Shown one piece after another: positions 34,583 to 42,329 of a stretch of 64,000 nt of DNA (the first letter of the stretch is position 1; each line of letters opens with the position of its first letter). The stretch comes from Martelella lutilitoris (GTDB taxonomy: Bacteria; Pseudomonadota; Alphaproteobacteria; Rhizobiales; Rhizobiaceae). Both the position numbers and the translations under genes were made by a program. The stretch covers positions 3,988,001 through 4,052,000 of the forward strand of contig NZ_CP066786.1 of assembly GCF_016598595.1 (NCBI RefSeq). Reading direction: 5' to 3'. The notes under the pieces were generated by a model. It saw nothing but the letters and a program-made list of their open reading frames with translations. It was not told the origin of the DNA and did no database searches.

Positions 34583-35002
34583 AGGCTTTTAAAAACTCCC
34601 TGTTACGCATCCGGCGGGCGCCGGTCCCGGACATGCATGATCCGGCGGGTGGGACGGATTGGAGGGTCGCACCCACTGTAACCATCAAACGGACAACGAA
34701 AAGCGCGACGAATTCCTTGTTTCGAAAGGCATCCGCAGTTCGAATGATTTTGTCGACGCTAGGGTTGATTGCTTTCTTGGGCTATAAGGCAAAAATGCCG
34801 TTTTCTGGGTCAGTGACCAGTATATAGCACGTTAAGCAGCAGAAATCAATGAGCCATGCACCCGCGACAAGACGTCGCCGGCGAGAGGGAAGCTTGGCCG
34901 AGACCTAACCGAATTGTGCAGCTTCGCCAAGCCCCAAATTGCGCGCGCGCTCAAAAATCTTGGCAAGGCCGGGGGCCGCGCCGCGCCGGCAGCGGGCCAC
35001 TC
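34583..35002. other. intergenic region between fdxA and carD with two short palindromes
   Basis: No gene is supported in these 420 bases. Two compact palindromes, GGCAAAAATGCC (34788-34799, one unpaired position) and GGTCAGTGACC (34808-34818), lie side by side about 210-235 bases before carD. The rest is likely the carD promoter and leader and the end of the fdxA message. Confidence 0.45.
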
Positions 35003-35341
35003 TCAGTCGCCGGCGCCCGGCTTGTCAGAGAAGAACTGCTCGAACTTGTTTTCGACGCCGTCCATGGCCTCGGCGTCGGGCAGCGGCTCCTTCTTGATGG
35101 TGATATTCGGCCAGGTTTCGGCATATTCGGCGTTGAGCTTCAGCCACTGGTCAAGGCCCGGTTCGGTATCCGGCTTGATTGCCTCGGCCGGGCATTCCGG
35201 CTCGCAAACGCCGCAATCGATGCATTCGTCCGGATGGATAACCAGAAAGTTCTCGCCCTCATAGAAACAGTCCACCGGACAGACTTCAACGCAGTCGGTA
35301 TATTTGCACTTGATGCAGTTATCGGTCACGACATAGGTCAT
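35003..35341 (-). CDS. fdxA: Ferredoxin FdxA (7Fe-8S type)
   Basis: A 112-residue ferredoxin. The first cluster motif is C9-IK-C12-KYTD-C17-VEV-C21-P, and the second is [12 protein letters not shown]. Cysteine spacing matches the 3Fe-4S plus 4Fe-4S ferredoxins of the Azotobacter FdI kind, followed by a charged C-terminal tail. It is an electron carrier in the cytoplasm. GGAG lies 6 bases before the ATG. It is downstream of the S4 and helicase genes on the same strand, separated by about 157 bases that may contain its own promoter. Confidence 0.9.
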   Translation of the reverse strand: MTYVVTDNCIKCKYTDCVEVCPVDCFYEGENFLVIHPDECIDCGVCEPECPAEAIKPDTEPGLDQWLKLNAEYAETWPNITIKKEPLPDAEAMDGVENKFEQFFSDKPGAGD

Positions 35342-35498
35342 GAAAGGCTCCAGAGATCAGTTTCAGGCCGGCGGGCCACCGGCAGCGCCGGCTAGCAATC
35401 GAACCGTGAGGTAACGGCTTTCCGCGCATGCCGCAAGGTGATTTCATTCCACAAACGGGGCTGCTTCGGGTAGAAGTTTCCAAAGGCGAAGGAAAACT

Positions 35499-35891
35499 CT
35501 ACTCCTCGCCGCGCAGCCGCATCAGTGAACGGCGCTCCTTCTTGGACGGACGCCCGGCACCCGGCACGCGCTGCGCCTGCTCGAACGCCGAAAGCTTCTC
35601 GCGCGCTGCCGGCGGCGGGCTCACATCCCGGTAGAGTTCCTGCGCTTCCGAAAAAGGACCGCGCCGATGACCGGGCGCGCGCACGACGAGATGCACGTCC
35701 CGTCGCTCAAGGACCACCACCAGCCTGTCGCCAACCGCCACGTCGACGCTGGGGCGGACGATGCGCGCGCCATTGAGCTTCACATGGCCGTCGCGGACCA
35801 GCTTCTGCGCCAGTGACCGCGACTTGACGATGCGCGCGAAGAACAGCCATTTGTCGACGCGCTGGCGTTCCGCTGCTTCGCCCTCAGCCAT
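35499..35891 (-). CDS. S4-domain RNA-binding protein, Hsp15-like
   Basis: A 130-residue protein. The S4 RNA-binding domain covers about 9-70 (QRVDKWLFFARIVKSRSLAQ, then VRDGHVKLNGARIVRPSVDV), followed by a basic tail ending in KKERRSLMRLRGEE. It resembles Hsp15 (HslR), which recycles 50S subunits carrying nascent chains after heat shock. It starts 4 bases after the helicase stop, so the two share a transcript. Confidence 0.83.
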   Translation of the reverse strand: MAEGEAAERQRVDKWLFFARIVKSRSLAQKLVRDGHVKLNGARIVRPSVDVAVGDRLVVVLERRDVHLVVRAPGHRRGPFSEAQELYRDVSPPPAAREKLSAFEQAQRVPGAGRPSKKERRSLMRLRGEE

Positions 35892-35895
35892 CGGT

Positions 35896-38800
35896 TTACC
35901 GCTTCATCTGCGCCTTCAGCGCGGCAAGCTTGGCGAAGGGCGAATCCGGATCGACGGGCTTGTCGCGCTCGCGGCGCTGCTCGCGCGGCTTGTTGCCCTC
36001 GTTCTCGCCACGATCGCGGCGCGGTCCCTTGCCGCCTTTACCGCCCTTGCCGCCGGGCTTGCCGGAACGCTCGTGCTGCTCGCCGTCACCGCCCTTTCGA
36101 CCCGGCTGACCGCGACCGCGACCCTCATTGCGCTGGCCGCGCGCCTGATGGCCTTGCCGGTTGCGCTCGTTGTTGCCGCGCGCGCCCGGACGCCAGAGCA
36201 GGACGGGCTTTGGCTCTTCCTCCTCCTTGGGCTCTGACGCAGCGATTTCGGCGGGCGCGCCGGAGGCTTCCGCAGCTTCGGCAGCGGGTTTATCGGCCTT
36301 CTCGACCGCGCCACTGTCTTCAGCGGGCGTTTCAGCAGCCGGAGCCGCCGGCGTCTCCGTGGCGGCAGGCTCTGCGGCAACCGGTTTCTCGGCGCGCCGG
36401 GCAACCGTCTCGACGGCGACGCCTGCATGCTGCTTTGCGGCCTTCTCGGCATCGCGCTCGGCCTGAACGGCCTCAAGCGCCGCGACTTCCTCGGGCGTTG
36501 CCACATCGGCGCGATAGCCGAGGCCCTTCAGGATCTCTTCCATGTCGTCGGGCGTTGCGCCGAGGATCGACATCATCGCCGGCGTAGTGACGAAGCGACG
36601 GCCGTCGAAGGCGCCTTCCGGCTGCGCGCCACCCGCTTCCGGCTTCCACTGCGTCAGCGGGCGGATGATGTCGGCGAGGCGTTCGAGAATGTCGATGCGC
36701 ACGGCGCGCTTGCCGAGGTAACGGAAACCGGCAAGCTTGTAGAAGGCGCGTTCGAAAGCCGGATCGGTAACGACCGAAGTGCGACCGGCCGCCAGCACCG
36801 GAATGAGTTCGCCATAGCCGGGCTTGTCGAGGCCGTCATTGGCGAGACCCCACAGCAGGGTGATCATCTCGGCCGGCGCCGGCTTCAAGAGAGCTGGCAT
36901 GAAGACGTGATAGGCGCCAAAGCGCACGCCGTAGCGGCGAAGCGAGGCCCGCGCATCCTGATCGAGCGCCTTGACCTCGGCGGCGACATCGCGCCGGAAC
37001 AGCACGCCGAAATTCTCGACCAGCTGGAAGGCGAGGCCGCGCGCCAGCCCCTCGATGTCATCGGCGTTGGCGAGATCATCGAGCGGCTTCAGCACCGTCT
37101 GGATCTGGTGCGCCACATAGCGCTCGATGCGGGCCGCGACATGATCGCGGGCCGCGCCAGTCAACTGTTCGTCGGCCAGCAGCACGATGCGCGGCCTCAA
37201 GACATTTTCGGAGGCAACGAGCCGGGCCACCGGATCGCCGAGCCACCGCACCGTTCCGGAGGAATCCAGCACCAGGTCGGAATTGCCGGAGGCGTGCAGA
37301 CGCGCGGCCCGCGCCTCGAATTCGAGCGCCAGCGCTTTCAGCGCGGCAGCCTCGATCGCCCTGGCATCCGGCCCCTCGGCGCCGGTCACGGCTTTGAAAC
37401 GAAAGCCCGCCAGTTCCCCCACATGATGTCCTTCCACAAAGACATCCCCGTTCACGCTCACTTCAGCTTCAAGCATCGCATTCTCTCTCAGGCGCTTCAT
37501 CAGCACGGAAGTCCTGCGGTCAACGAAGCGTTTCGTCAACCTCTCATGCAGTGCATCCGACAACCGATCCTCTATTTTCCGTGTCTTTTCCTGCCAGTGT
37601 GTCGGATCGGCAAGCCATCCGGGCCGGTTCGACACATAGGTCCATGTTCTGATCTGGGCGATACGCGCCGAAAGCGTATCGATTTCACCATCGGTCCTAT
37701 CGGCATGGCGGACCTGTTTGGCGAGGAAATCCTCATCCACCGTGCCATGCTCGACAAGGTCGAGATAAAGCGAGGCGATCAGGTCGGCGTGTTGGGCCGG
37801 CGTGATGCGCCGATAGTCCGGCAGCGCGCAAGCCTCCCACAGGGTCTCGATCCTGTCGCGGCGGTCCGCCTTTCCGGCAACGGCGGGGTTGCGGGCGAGA
37901 AACTCCAGCGCGCGCTGGTCGACGGCTGGAAGCGCCCGCGTCAGCCCCTGCACGCGCGGCACCTCGTCAAGGCTCGCCTTCAGCGCATGCAGCGAGGAGA
38001 AATCAAGCGTCTTGCAGCGCCATTGCAGCACCTTGACGGGGTCGAAGTGATGGGTTTCGAGCCGCTCCACCAGTTCCTCGTCAAAGGGCGGGACGCGGCT
38101 TGTCACGCCAAATGTGCCGTCGCGCATGTGGCGGCCGGCGCGCCCCGCGATCTGTCCGAGCTCGCCGGCATTGAGATTGCGGTACTGATGGCCGTCGAAT
38201 TTACGATCCTGGGCGAAGGCCACATGATCGACATCAAGATTGAGCCCCATGCCGATGGCGTCCGTCGCCACGAGATATTCGACGTCGCCATTCTGGTAGA
38301 GTTCGACCTGGGCATTGCGGGTGCGCGGGCTAAGCGCGCCCAGCACAACGGCCGCGCCGCCCCGCTGACGGCGGATCAGTTCCGCGATCGCATAGACTTC
38401 GTCGGAGGAAAAGGCGACGATCGCCGAACGGCGCGGCAGGCGGGTGATCTTCTTCTGCCCGGCGTAGAACAGGCTGGAAAGTCGCGGCCGCTCGACGATC
38501 GAAACGCCCGGCAGCAATTGCCGAAGGATCGGCTTCATCGTCGCCGAGCCCAGAAGAAGGGTCTCCTCGCGCCCGCGCAAATGCAGGATGCGGTCGGTGA
38601 AGATGTGGCCGCGCTCCAGATCGCCGGCCAGCTGGACCTCGTCGATCGCCACGAAGGCGACATCGGTCTCGCGCGGCATCGCTTCGACGGTGCAGACGCT
38701 GTAGCGGGCGGTTTTCGGCGCGATCTTCTCCTCGCCGGTGATCAGCGCCACGCGATTGACGCCGACGCGCTCGACAAGGCGGGTATAGACTTCGCGGGCC

Positions 38801-38925
38801 AGAAGGCGCAGCGGCAGTCCGATGATGCCCGAGGAATGGGCCACCATGCGTTCAATCGCAAAATGGGTCTTGCCGGTATTGGTCGGACCGAGCATGGCGG
38901 TGACACCGCGTCCGCTCAAGATCAT
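35896..38925 (-). CDS. Superfamily 2 RNA helicase, mitochondrial SUV3-like
   Basis: A 1009-residue helicase. Motif I is GPTNTGKT at 13-20. FVAIDEVQLAGDLERGH holds the DEVQ-type motif II, LLLGSATMKP is motif III, and YLVATDAIGMGLNLD and QIAGRAGRHMRDG are motifs V and VI. This is the pattern of the SUV3 degradosome helicase. The last 170 or so residues are a low-complexity tail, first alanine/proline/glutamate-rich, then arginine/glycine-rich (NNERNRQGHQARGQRNEGRG), likely an RNA-binding tail. I start at the ATG at 38925 because homologues begin just before SGRGVTA; the frame stays open for 82 more codons upstream, through a repeated element. Confidence 0.85.
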   Translation of the reverse strand: MILSGRGVTAMLGPTNTGKTHFAIERMVAHSSGIIGLPLRLLAREVYTRLVERVGVNRVALITGEEKIAPKTARYSVCTVEAMPRETDVAFVAIDEVQLAGDLERGHIFTDRILHLRGREETLLLGSATMKPILRQLLPGVSIVERPRLSSLFYAGQKKITRLPRRSAIVAFSSDEVYAIAELIRRQRGGAAVVLGALSPRTRNAQVELYQNGDVEYLVATDAIGMGLNLDVDHVAFAQDRKFDGHQYRNLNAGELGQIAGRAGRHMRDGTFGVTSRVPPFDEELVERLETHHFDPVKVLQWRCKTLDFSSLHALKASLDEVPRVQGLTRALPAVDQRALEFLARNPAVAGKADRRDRIETLWEACALPDYRRITPAQHADLIASLYLDLVEHGTVDEDFLAKQVRHADRTDGEIDTLSARIAQIRTWTYVSNRPGWLADPTHWQEKTRKIEDRLSDALHERLTKRFVDRRTSVLMKRLRENAMLEAEVSVNGDVFVEGHHVGELAGFRFKAVTGAEGPDARAIEAAALKALALEFEARAARLHASGNSDLVLDSSGTVRWLGDPVARLVASENVLRPRIVLLADEQLTGAARDHVAARIERYVAHQIQTVLKPLDDLANADDIEGLARGLAFQLVENFGVLFRRDVAAEVKALDQDARASLRRYGVRFGAYHVFMPALLKPAPAEMITLLWGLANDGLDKPGYGELIPVLAAGRTSVVTDPAFERAFYKLAGFRYLGKRAVRIDILERLADIIRPLTQWKPEAGGAQPEGAFDGRRFVTTPAMMSILGATPDDMEEILKGLGYRADVATPEEVAALEAVQAERDAEKAAKQHAGVAVETVARRAEKPVAAEPAATETPAAPAAETPAEDSGAVEKADKPAAEAAEASGAPAEIAASEPKEEEEPKPVLLWRPGARGNNERNRQGHQARGQRNEGRGRGQPGRKGGDGEQHERSGKPGGKGGKGGKGPRRDRGENEGNKPREQRRERDKPVDPDSPFAKLAALKAQMKR

Positions 38926-39288
38926 TGCTTCAGAATTCAATGTCCCGGTCCCGATTCCCTGGCCGGGGCCAAATCCTCGCCCCCGTCCATTGCTCAAAAC
39001 GCCGCGCGGAAAACCGCCGGCGCGCGCTTTCTCTATAGATGGACCGGCTTGCGCCCGCAAGCAAGGGGGACAGGGATTTTGCCCGAAACATCGGCTTTTC
39101 TTAAGATTTGGAACAGACGCGAACGAATCACAGACGAATCGCTGACTCTGCCGTTTTCCCGGTTTGTTCACGGCTAGATATTGGGTTTTCTCGGCGCCAA
39201 CGCCCTAGATGTGGAAACGCCATCATCACCTTCCCGGTGAACGGAAGGGGCACGTTAACCTTCGTAAACAAAGGATGAACGCGGACGA
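38926..39288. other. intergenic region upstream of the helicase
   Basis: This 363-base stretch lies between the helicase start and the LytTR gene stop. It contains one copy of a 61-bp repeated element (39121-39181). I see no further gene; the open frame through it continues into the helicase but shows no conserved features. Confidence 0.5.
39121..39181 (+). repeat. 61-bp repeated element, copy 1
   Basis: It matches the copy at 40736-40796 at 49 of 61 positions without gaps. Six of the twelve differences fall in one block in the middle. It begins GAACGAATCA, contains GACGAATCGCTGAC and ends TTTGTTCAC-GGCTAGATAT. It has two GAATC (GANTC methylation) sites 11 bases apart. Confidence 0.75.
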
Positions 39289-40125
39289 TCAGCCCGGGGT
39301 GAGGCCGGCGGCCCTCACATCCGCCTGATAGCTGCGGCTGACCGGCAGCACTTCGCCGGCGCCGGTGACGATCGCAAGACGCCCGTCCCTCCGCTCCACT
39401 CTCTCGACAGCCGCAAGCGCCACCCAATGCGAGCGGTGAATTCTTATCCCGGGCTCCGGTGCGGTCTCCCCGATCGCATCCTTCAGACGGATCAGCACCA
39501 TGGCCCGTCCGCGCGTCGTGACCACGTCGACATAGTGATCGGAAACCGAGAGCGAGATCAGCCTGCCGCGCTTTTCCAGCGGCAGGCGCGCGAGCAGCGG
39601 CGGCGGGCGCTCCGCCTCGCCAGATGGCCCGGTCGCGACGGCATCGCCTTTTTTGCCGCGCAGAAGCTCCATGGCGCCGACAGCGGCAGCCGCGATCAGC
39701 AGCGCGTGGTAGGCCGTGGAGAAGAGCGCGGCGGGCGAAAGCGCCTCTTTGCCGGAGACGACAATGGTGACCGGCAGCACGGCGGCCGTGCTGGCAAACC
39801 CCGCCGCAAGCGTGACCAGAAGGATGCGAGGAAACGCATGCAGGCCCCGCCGGCGCAGCAGAAAGCTTGTCCAGGCGCCGAAGAAATGCGCGGCGGAAAA
39901 GGTCAGAAGAACCACGGCCGCCCAATAGACCAGGCGCAGGAAGAAGGGGAATTCGCGCTCCGTACCGAAGGGGCCGGACCATGCGGCGACGAGAATGACG
40001 ATCGCAAGAAGCCCGTAGGTCCGCCAGTGGGTAAAATCCCTGTGCATTTCGCGAAGCGTGAACTGCAATCCGCTGCATTTTGCGAAGTTTTTCCGGACTT
40101 CGTTCATCTCCCGCTTTTCACGCAC
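39289..40125 (-). CDS. Membrane-anchored LytTR DNA-binding regulator
   Basis: A 278-residue protein. Four predicted helices (YGLLAIVILVAAW, LRLVYWAAVVLLTFSAAHFF, ILLVTLAAGFASTAAVLPV, FSTAYHALLIAAAAVGAMEL) precede a cytoplasmic LytTR domain at about 175-275. That domain has ISLSVSDHYVDVVTTRGRAMV and IRIHRSHWVALAAVE, the usual DNA-contact region. It should bind DNA while membrane-bound. It is divergent from a small membrane protein gene 63 bases away, which it may control. The start is uncertain: GTG at 40125 or ATG at 40107. Confidence 0.82.
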   Translation of the reverse strand: MREKREMNEVRKNFAKCSGLQFTLREMHRDFTHWRTYGLLAIVILVAAWSGPFGTEREFPFFLRLVYWAAVVLLTFSAAHFFGAWTSFLLRRRGLHAFPRILLVTLAAGFASTAAVLPVTIVVSGKEALSPAALFSTAYHALLIAAAAVGAMELLRGKKGDAVATGPSGEAERPPPLLARLPLEKRGRLISLSVSDHYVDVVTTRGRAMVLIRLKDAIGETAPEPGIRIHRSHWVALAAVERVERRDGRLAIVTGAGEVLPVSRSYQADVRAAGLTPG

Positions 40126-40188
40126 CCTTCACGTTTGTCATGAAGGTCCCAGTTTATCCCGAGCGAAATTCGAAAGGAAGGTCACGTT

Positions 40189-40692
40189 ATGGAAATGCTC
40201 GTCTCGATCATCGCCGGAACGCCGATCTATGTCTGGGTCATCCTCGTCATACTCGTCCTGCGCGGCGCGAAGCGGTTCCAGGACAAGGAAGTGTCGGTCA
40301 ACCGGCTCTTCATCCTGCCGCTCCTGTTTCTGATCCTTGCGGCGCACAGGGTGGTTTCACTCGGATTTGCCGCGCCCGCTCTGCAGGGACTCGGCCTCGG
40401 GCTCCTTCTCGGCGGTCTTGCCGTGTGGCTGCTGCGGCCGCAGAGGAAACTGCACCCCGTCAGCGCCGACAGGGTGCTGATCGAGGGCGAATGGCACACG
40501 CTTGCCATGGTTCTGATCCTGTTTGCCGCGCTCTATGTGCAAAATGCCGGCCTCGCCATCAACCCGGGGCTTGCCAAGCATCCCGCCTTCATGATCCCGG
40601 TAAACCTCTTCGTCGGCCTTGCCACGGGTTTCTCGGTCGCCCGCTCGGCCGTCTACATGGCGAAGGCGCGGCGCGTGACGGCGGAGGCGTGA
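40189..40692 (+). CDS. Hypothetical membrane protein (DUF6622-like)
   Basis: A 167-residue protein with about five helices, starting MEMLVSIIAGTPIYVWVILV. It has a conserved-looking short loop RGAKRFQDKEVSVNRLFILP. It resembles a family of uncharacterised membrane proteins that often neighbour LytTR regulators; I give the DUF6622 label tentatively. GAAAGGAAGG precedes the ATG. The divergent LytTR gene suggests either regulation by it or a paired function, such as inhibition of the regulator. Confidence 0.65.
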   Translation: MEMLVSIIAGTPIYVWVILVILVLRGAKRFQDKEVSVNRLFILPLLFLILAAHRVVSLGFAAPALQGLGLGLLLGGLAVWLLRPQRKLHPVSADRVLIEGEWHTLAMVLILFAALYVQNAGLAINPGLAKHPAFMIPVNLFVGLATGFSVARSAVYMAKARRVTAEA

Positions 40693-40735
40693 GCCGGGCA
40701 CTCCCAGGCTTTTTTCCGCGCCGGGACCAAAGCCG

Positions 40736-40796
40736 GAACGAATCAGCGACGAATCGCTGACAGCCTGGTTTTCCTGTTTTGTTCACCGCTATATAT
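40736..40796 (+). repeat. 61-bp repeated element, copy 2
   Basis: The second copy of the element at 39121-39181. Here the region TCAGCGA-CGAA-TCGCTGA is a perfect 7-bp inverted repeat, which is degraded in copy 1. It ends TTTTGTTCACCGCTATATAT, about 157 bases before the DUF3309 gene. Confidence 0.75.
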
Positions 40797-40952
40797 CGTG
40801 GATTTACAAAGTCTTAACCATATTTTTTTGGCATTGCGGCTGGCTTTCCGAGGCGGTCGCGATCCTTTCCGAAAGCCCTATTCTAGGCGCTCGGGAACAA
40901 ATCTCGTCGTGCCGGCGTTCTTTGTCCAACTGATTTCCCGGAGAGAGAAACC

Positions 40953-41108
40953 ATGCTCGGCACAATCCTGCTCATCATCATTATCCTGCTTCTGATCGGC
41001 GCCCTGCCGCGCTGGGGCTATTCGCGGACATGGGGTTACGGACCGTCTGGCGGTCTGGGTCTCGTCCTGCTAATCGTCATCATCCTGCTCATCGCAGGCT
41101 ATGTATAA
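40953..41108 (+). CDS. DUF3309 family small membrane protein
   Basis: A 51-residue protein with two hydrophobic helices. The first is LGTILLIIIILLLIGALP; it is followed by the linker RWGYSRTWGYGPSGG, and then GLGLVLLIVIILLIAGYV. The WGYGPSGGLGLVL pattern is that of DUF3309. GGAGAGAG precedes the ATG. A glycine-zipper lipoprotein gene follows 16 bases later, likely on the same message. Function unknown; such genes are often stress-induced. Confidence 0.8.
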   Translation: MLGTILLIIIILLLIGALPRWGYSRTWGYGPSGGLGLVLLIVIILLIAGYV

Positions 41109-41124
41109 CCTGGAGACCAAGATC

Positions 41125-41313
41125 ATGAAGAAAGCAGTCCTCGCCCTTGCATTCATTCTTCCGCTCGCCGCCTGCACAACGCAGGAACGCAATGCCACGA
41201 TCGGCGCCGGCGTTGGTACCGCCGCTGGCGCAGCGATTACCGGAGACGCAACCGGCGCGATTGCCGGCGGCCTGATCGGCGGCGGCATTGGCGCGGCGAC
41301 AGCCAACCGGTAA
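41125..41313 (+). CDS. Small glycine-zipper lipoprotein (OsmB-like)
   Basis: A 62-residue protein with a lipoprotein signal (MKKAVLALAFILPLAAC, lipobox LAAC). The mature part is almost entirely a glycine zipper (ATIGAGVGTAAGAAITGDAT and GAIAGGLIGGGIGAATANR), which forms close-packed membrane helices. It resembles OsmB/YMGG-type lipoproteins associated with osmotic stress. The ATG at 41125 follows GGAG. A strong terminator follows at 41392. Confidence 0.8.
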   Translation: MKKAVLALAFILPLAACTTQERNATIGAGVGTAAGAAITGDATGAIAGGLIGGGIGAATANR

Positions 41314-41695
41314 CGCCGACTGTCATCGAAAGCGGCGCGCGCCGAAAGGCTGTCGCGTCAGGACCGGCTCGCAGCACCGCTCGCCGGTCAGGGCGCCGCC
41401 ATCTCGGGCGGCGCCTTTTTTTGTGCCCGGCTCGAGCCGAGCGGCGGTTTGCAGGTGCGATAACAGAAGCGGGGCGCGAGCATATCAAGAAGCCGCCAGC
41501 AGCGACTATCACGCAAAAGTGCGCGCCGGATCAGCCAGTGTCACTGGGCTCGCTATCCGAGAATTGGGCCACGATCGTGCCACCGCGACCCGGTTTCGTG
41601 TCGCTGCGCTGCGATAAAACGATTGTAACCCGGTGTTTTTTGAGGTTACATCCAAGACGGGAAGAGGAAACAAAAACGCGGGGAGGAGACACAAC
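41314..41695. other. intergenic region before phaR
   Basis: In these 382 bases I see the terminator of the upstream small genes at 41392-41422. The remainder must hold the phaR promoter and, by analogy with other PhaR proteins, an autoregulatory site. No gene is supported. Confidence 0.5.
41392..41422 (+). terminator. rho-independent terminator after the glycine-zipper gene
   Basis: GGCGCCGCC (41392-41400), loop ATCTCG and GGCGGCGCC (41407-41415) form a 9-bp GC stem followed by seven Ts. This ends the DUF3309-lipoprotein transcript. Confidence 0.88.
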
Positions 41696-42250
41696 ATGCC
41701 CGTAAAAGACGGACCGACGGCTATCAAGAAATATGCCAATCGCCGGCTCTACAACACCGGCACGAGCAGTTACGTAACGCTTGAGGACCTGGCGGACATG
41801 GTGAAACAGGGAGAGGATTTCACCGTTCAGGACGCCAAGTCGGGCGAGGACATCACGCACACCGTGCTGACCCAGATCATCTTCGAACAGGAGGCGAAAT
41901 CCGGCCAGGGCATTCTGCCGGTCTCGTTCCTGCGCGAAATCATCGGCTATTACGGGGACCAGATGCAGGCCATGCTGCCGGGCTTCCTCGACAACGCGAT
42001 GAAGGCGTTCTCCGAACAGCAGGCCCACATGCGCGAGCAGATGGACAGGGCGCTTTATGAAAACCCGCTCAAGCGCGAATACTACCGCCGGGAGGAGACG
42101 GTACGACGCGCGCCGCTCGGCGCCAGCAGCTACCGCGCCGAGGATGACGAGGGCGGGGAATCCGCTCCGGCCGTGCACCCGGTTGCCGGCGACCTGGACG
42201 ACCTGCGCCGGCAGCTGCGCGTCCTGCAGAACCGGATCGACAACCTTTAG
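41696..42250 (+). CDS. phaR: Polyhydroxyalkanoate synthesis repressor PhaR
   Basis: A 184-residue regulator. The N-terminal PHB/PHA-accumulation DNA-binding domain spans about 9-70 (IKKYANRRLYNTGTSSYVTL, then EDLADMVKQGEDFTVQDAKSGED). The PHB-accumulation regulatory domain follows (LTQIIFEQEAKSG, PVSFLREIIGYYGDQMQ). A charged C-terminal region ends in a short coiled coil. PhaR represses phasin and PHB genes and senses polymer granules. GGGGAGGAG precedes the ATG. The pha genes themselves are not in this window. Confidence 0.9.
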   Translation: MPVKDGPTAIKKYANRRLYNTGTSSYVTLEDLADMVKQGEDFTVQDAKSGEDITHTVLTQIIFEQEAKSGQGILPVSFLREIIGYYGDQMQAMLPGFLDNAMKAFSEQQAHMREQMDRALYENPLKREYYRREETVRRAPLGASSYRAEDDEGGESAPAVHPVAGDLDDLRRQLRVLQNRIDNL

Positions 42251-42265
42251 GTTTCCGGGCGAGAA

Positions 42266-42321
42266 CCGTTGCAACGAACCGCCCAGGACGACATCCGGGC
42301 GGTTTGTGCATGCTGCAACGG
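42266..42321. terminator. hairpin between convergent phaR and beta-glucosidase genes
   Basis: AACCGCCC (42277-42284) pairs with GGGCGGTT (42297-42304), and CCGTTGCA (42266-42273) with TGCAACGG (42314-42321), giving nested stems. It lacks a strong T run, but its position between convergent stops suggests it ends transcription on both sides. Confidence 0.45.
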
Positions 42322-42329
42322 GCTGAGCC

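Noticed and set aside
38926..39171. An 82-residue N-terminal extension of the SUV3-like helicase.
   Set aside because: Homologues begin just before the SGRGVTA block; the extension is low in recognisable features and runs through a repeated noncoding element.
36427..39177. A 916-codon open frame on the plus strand opposite the helicase.
   Set aside because: The helicase on the other strand has a full set of SF2 motifs; the plus-strand frame has none.
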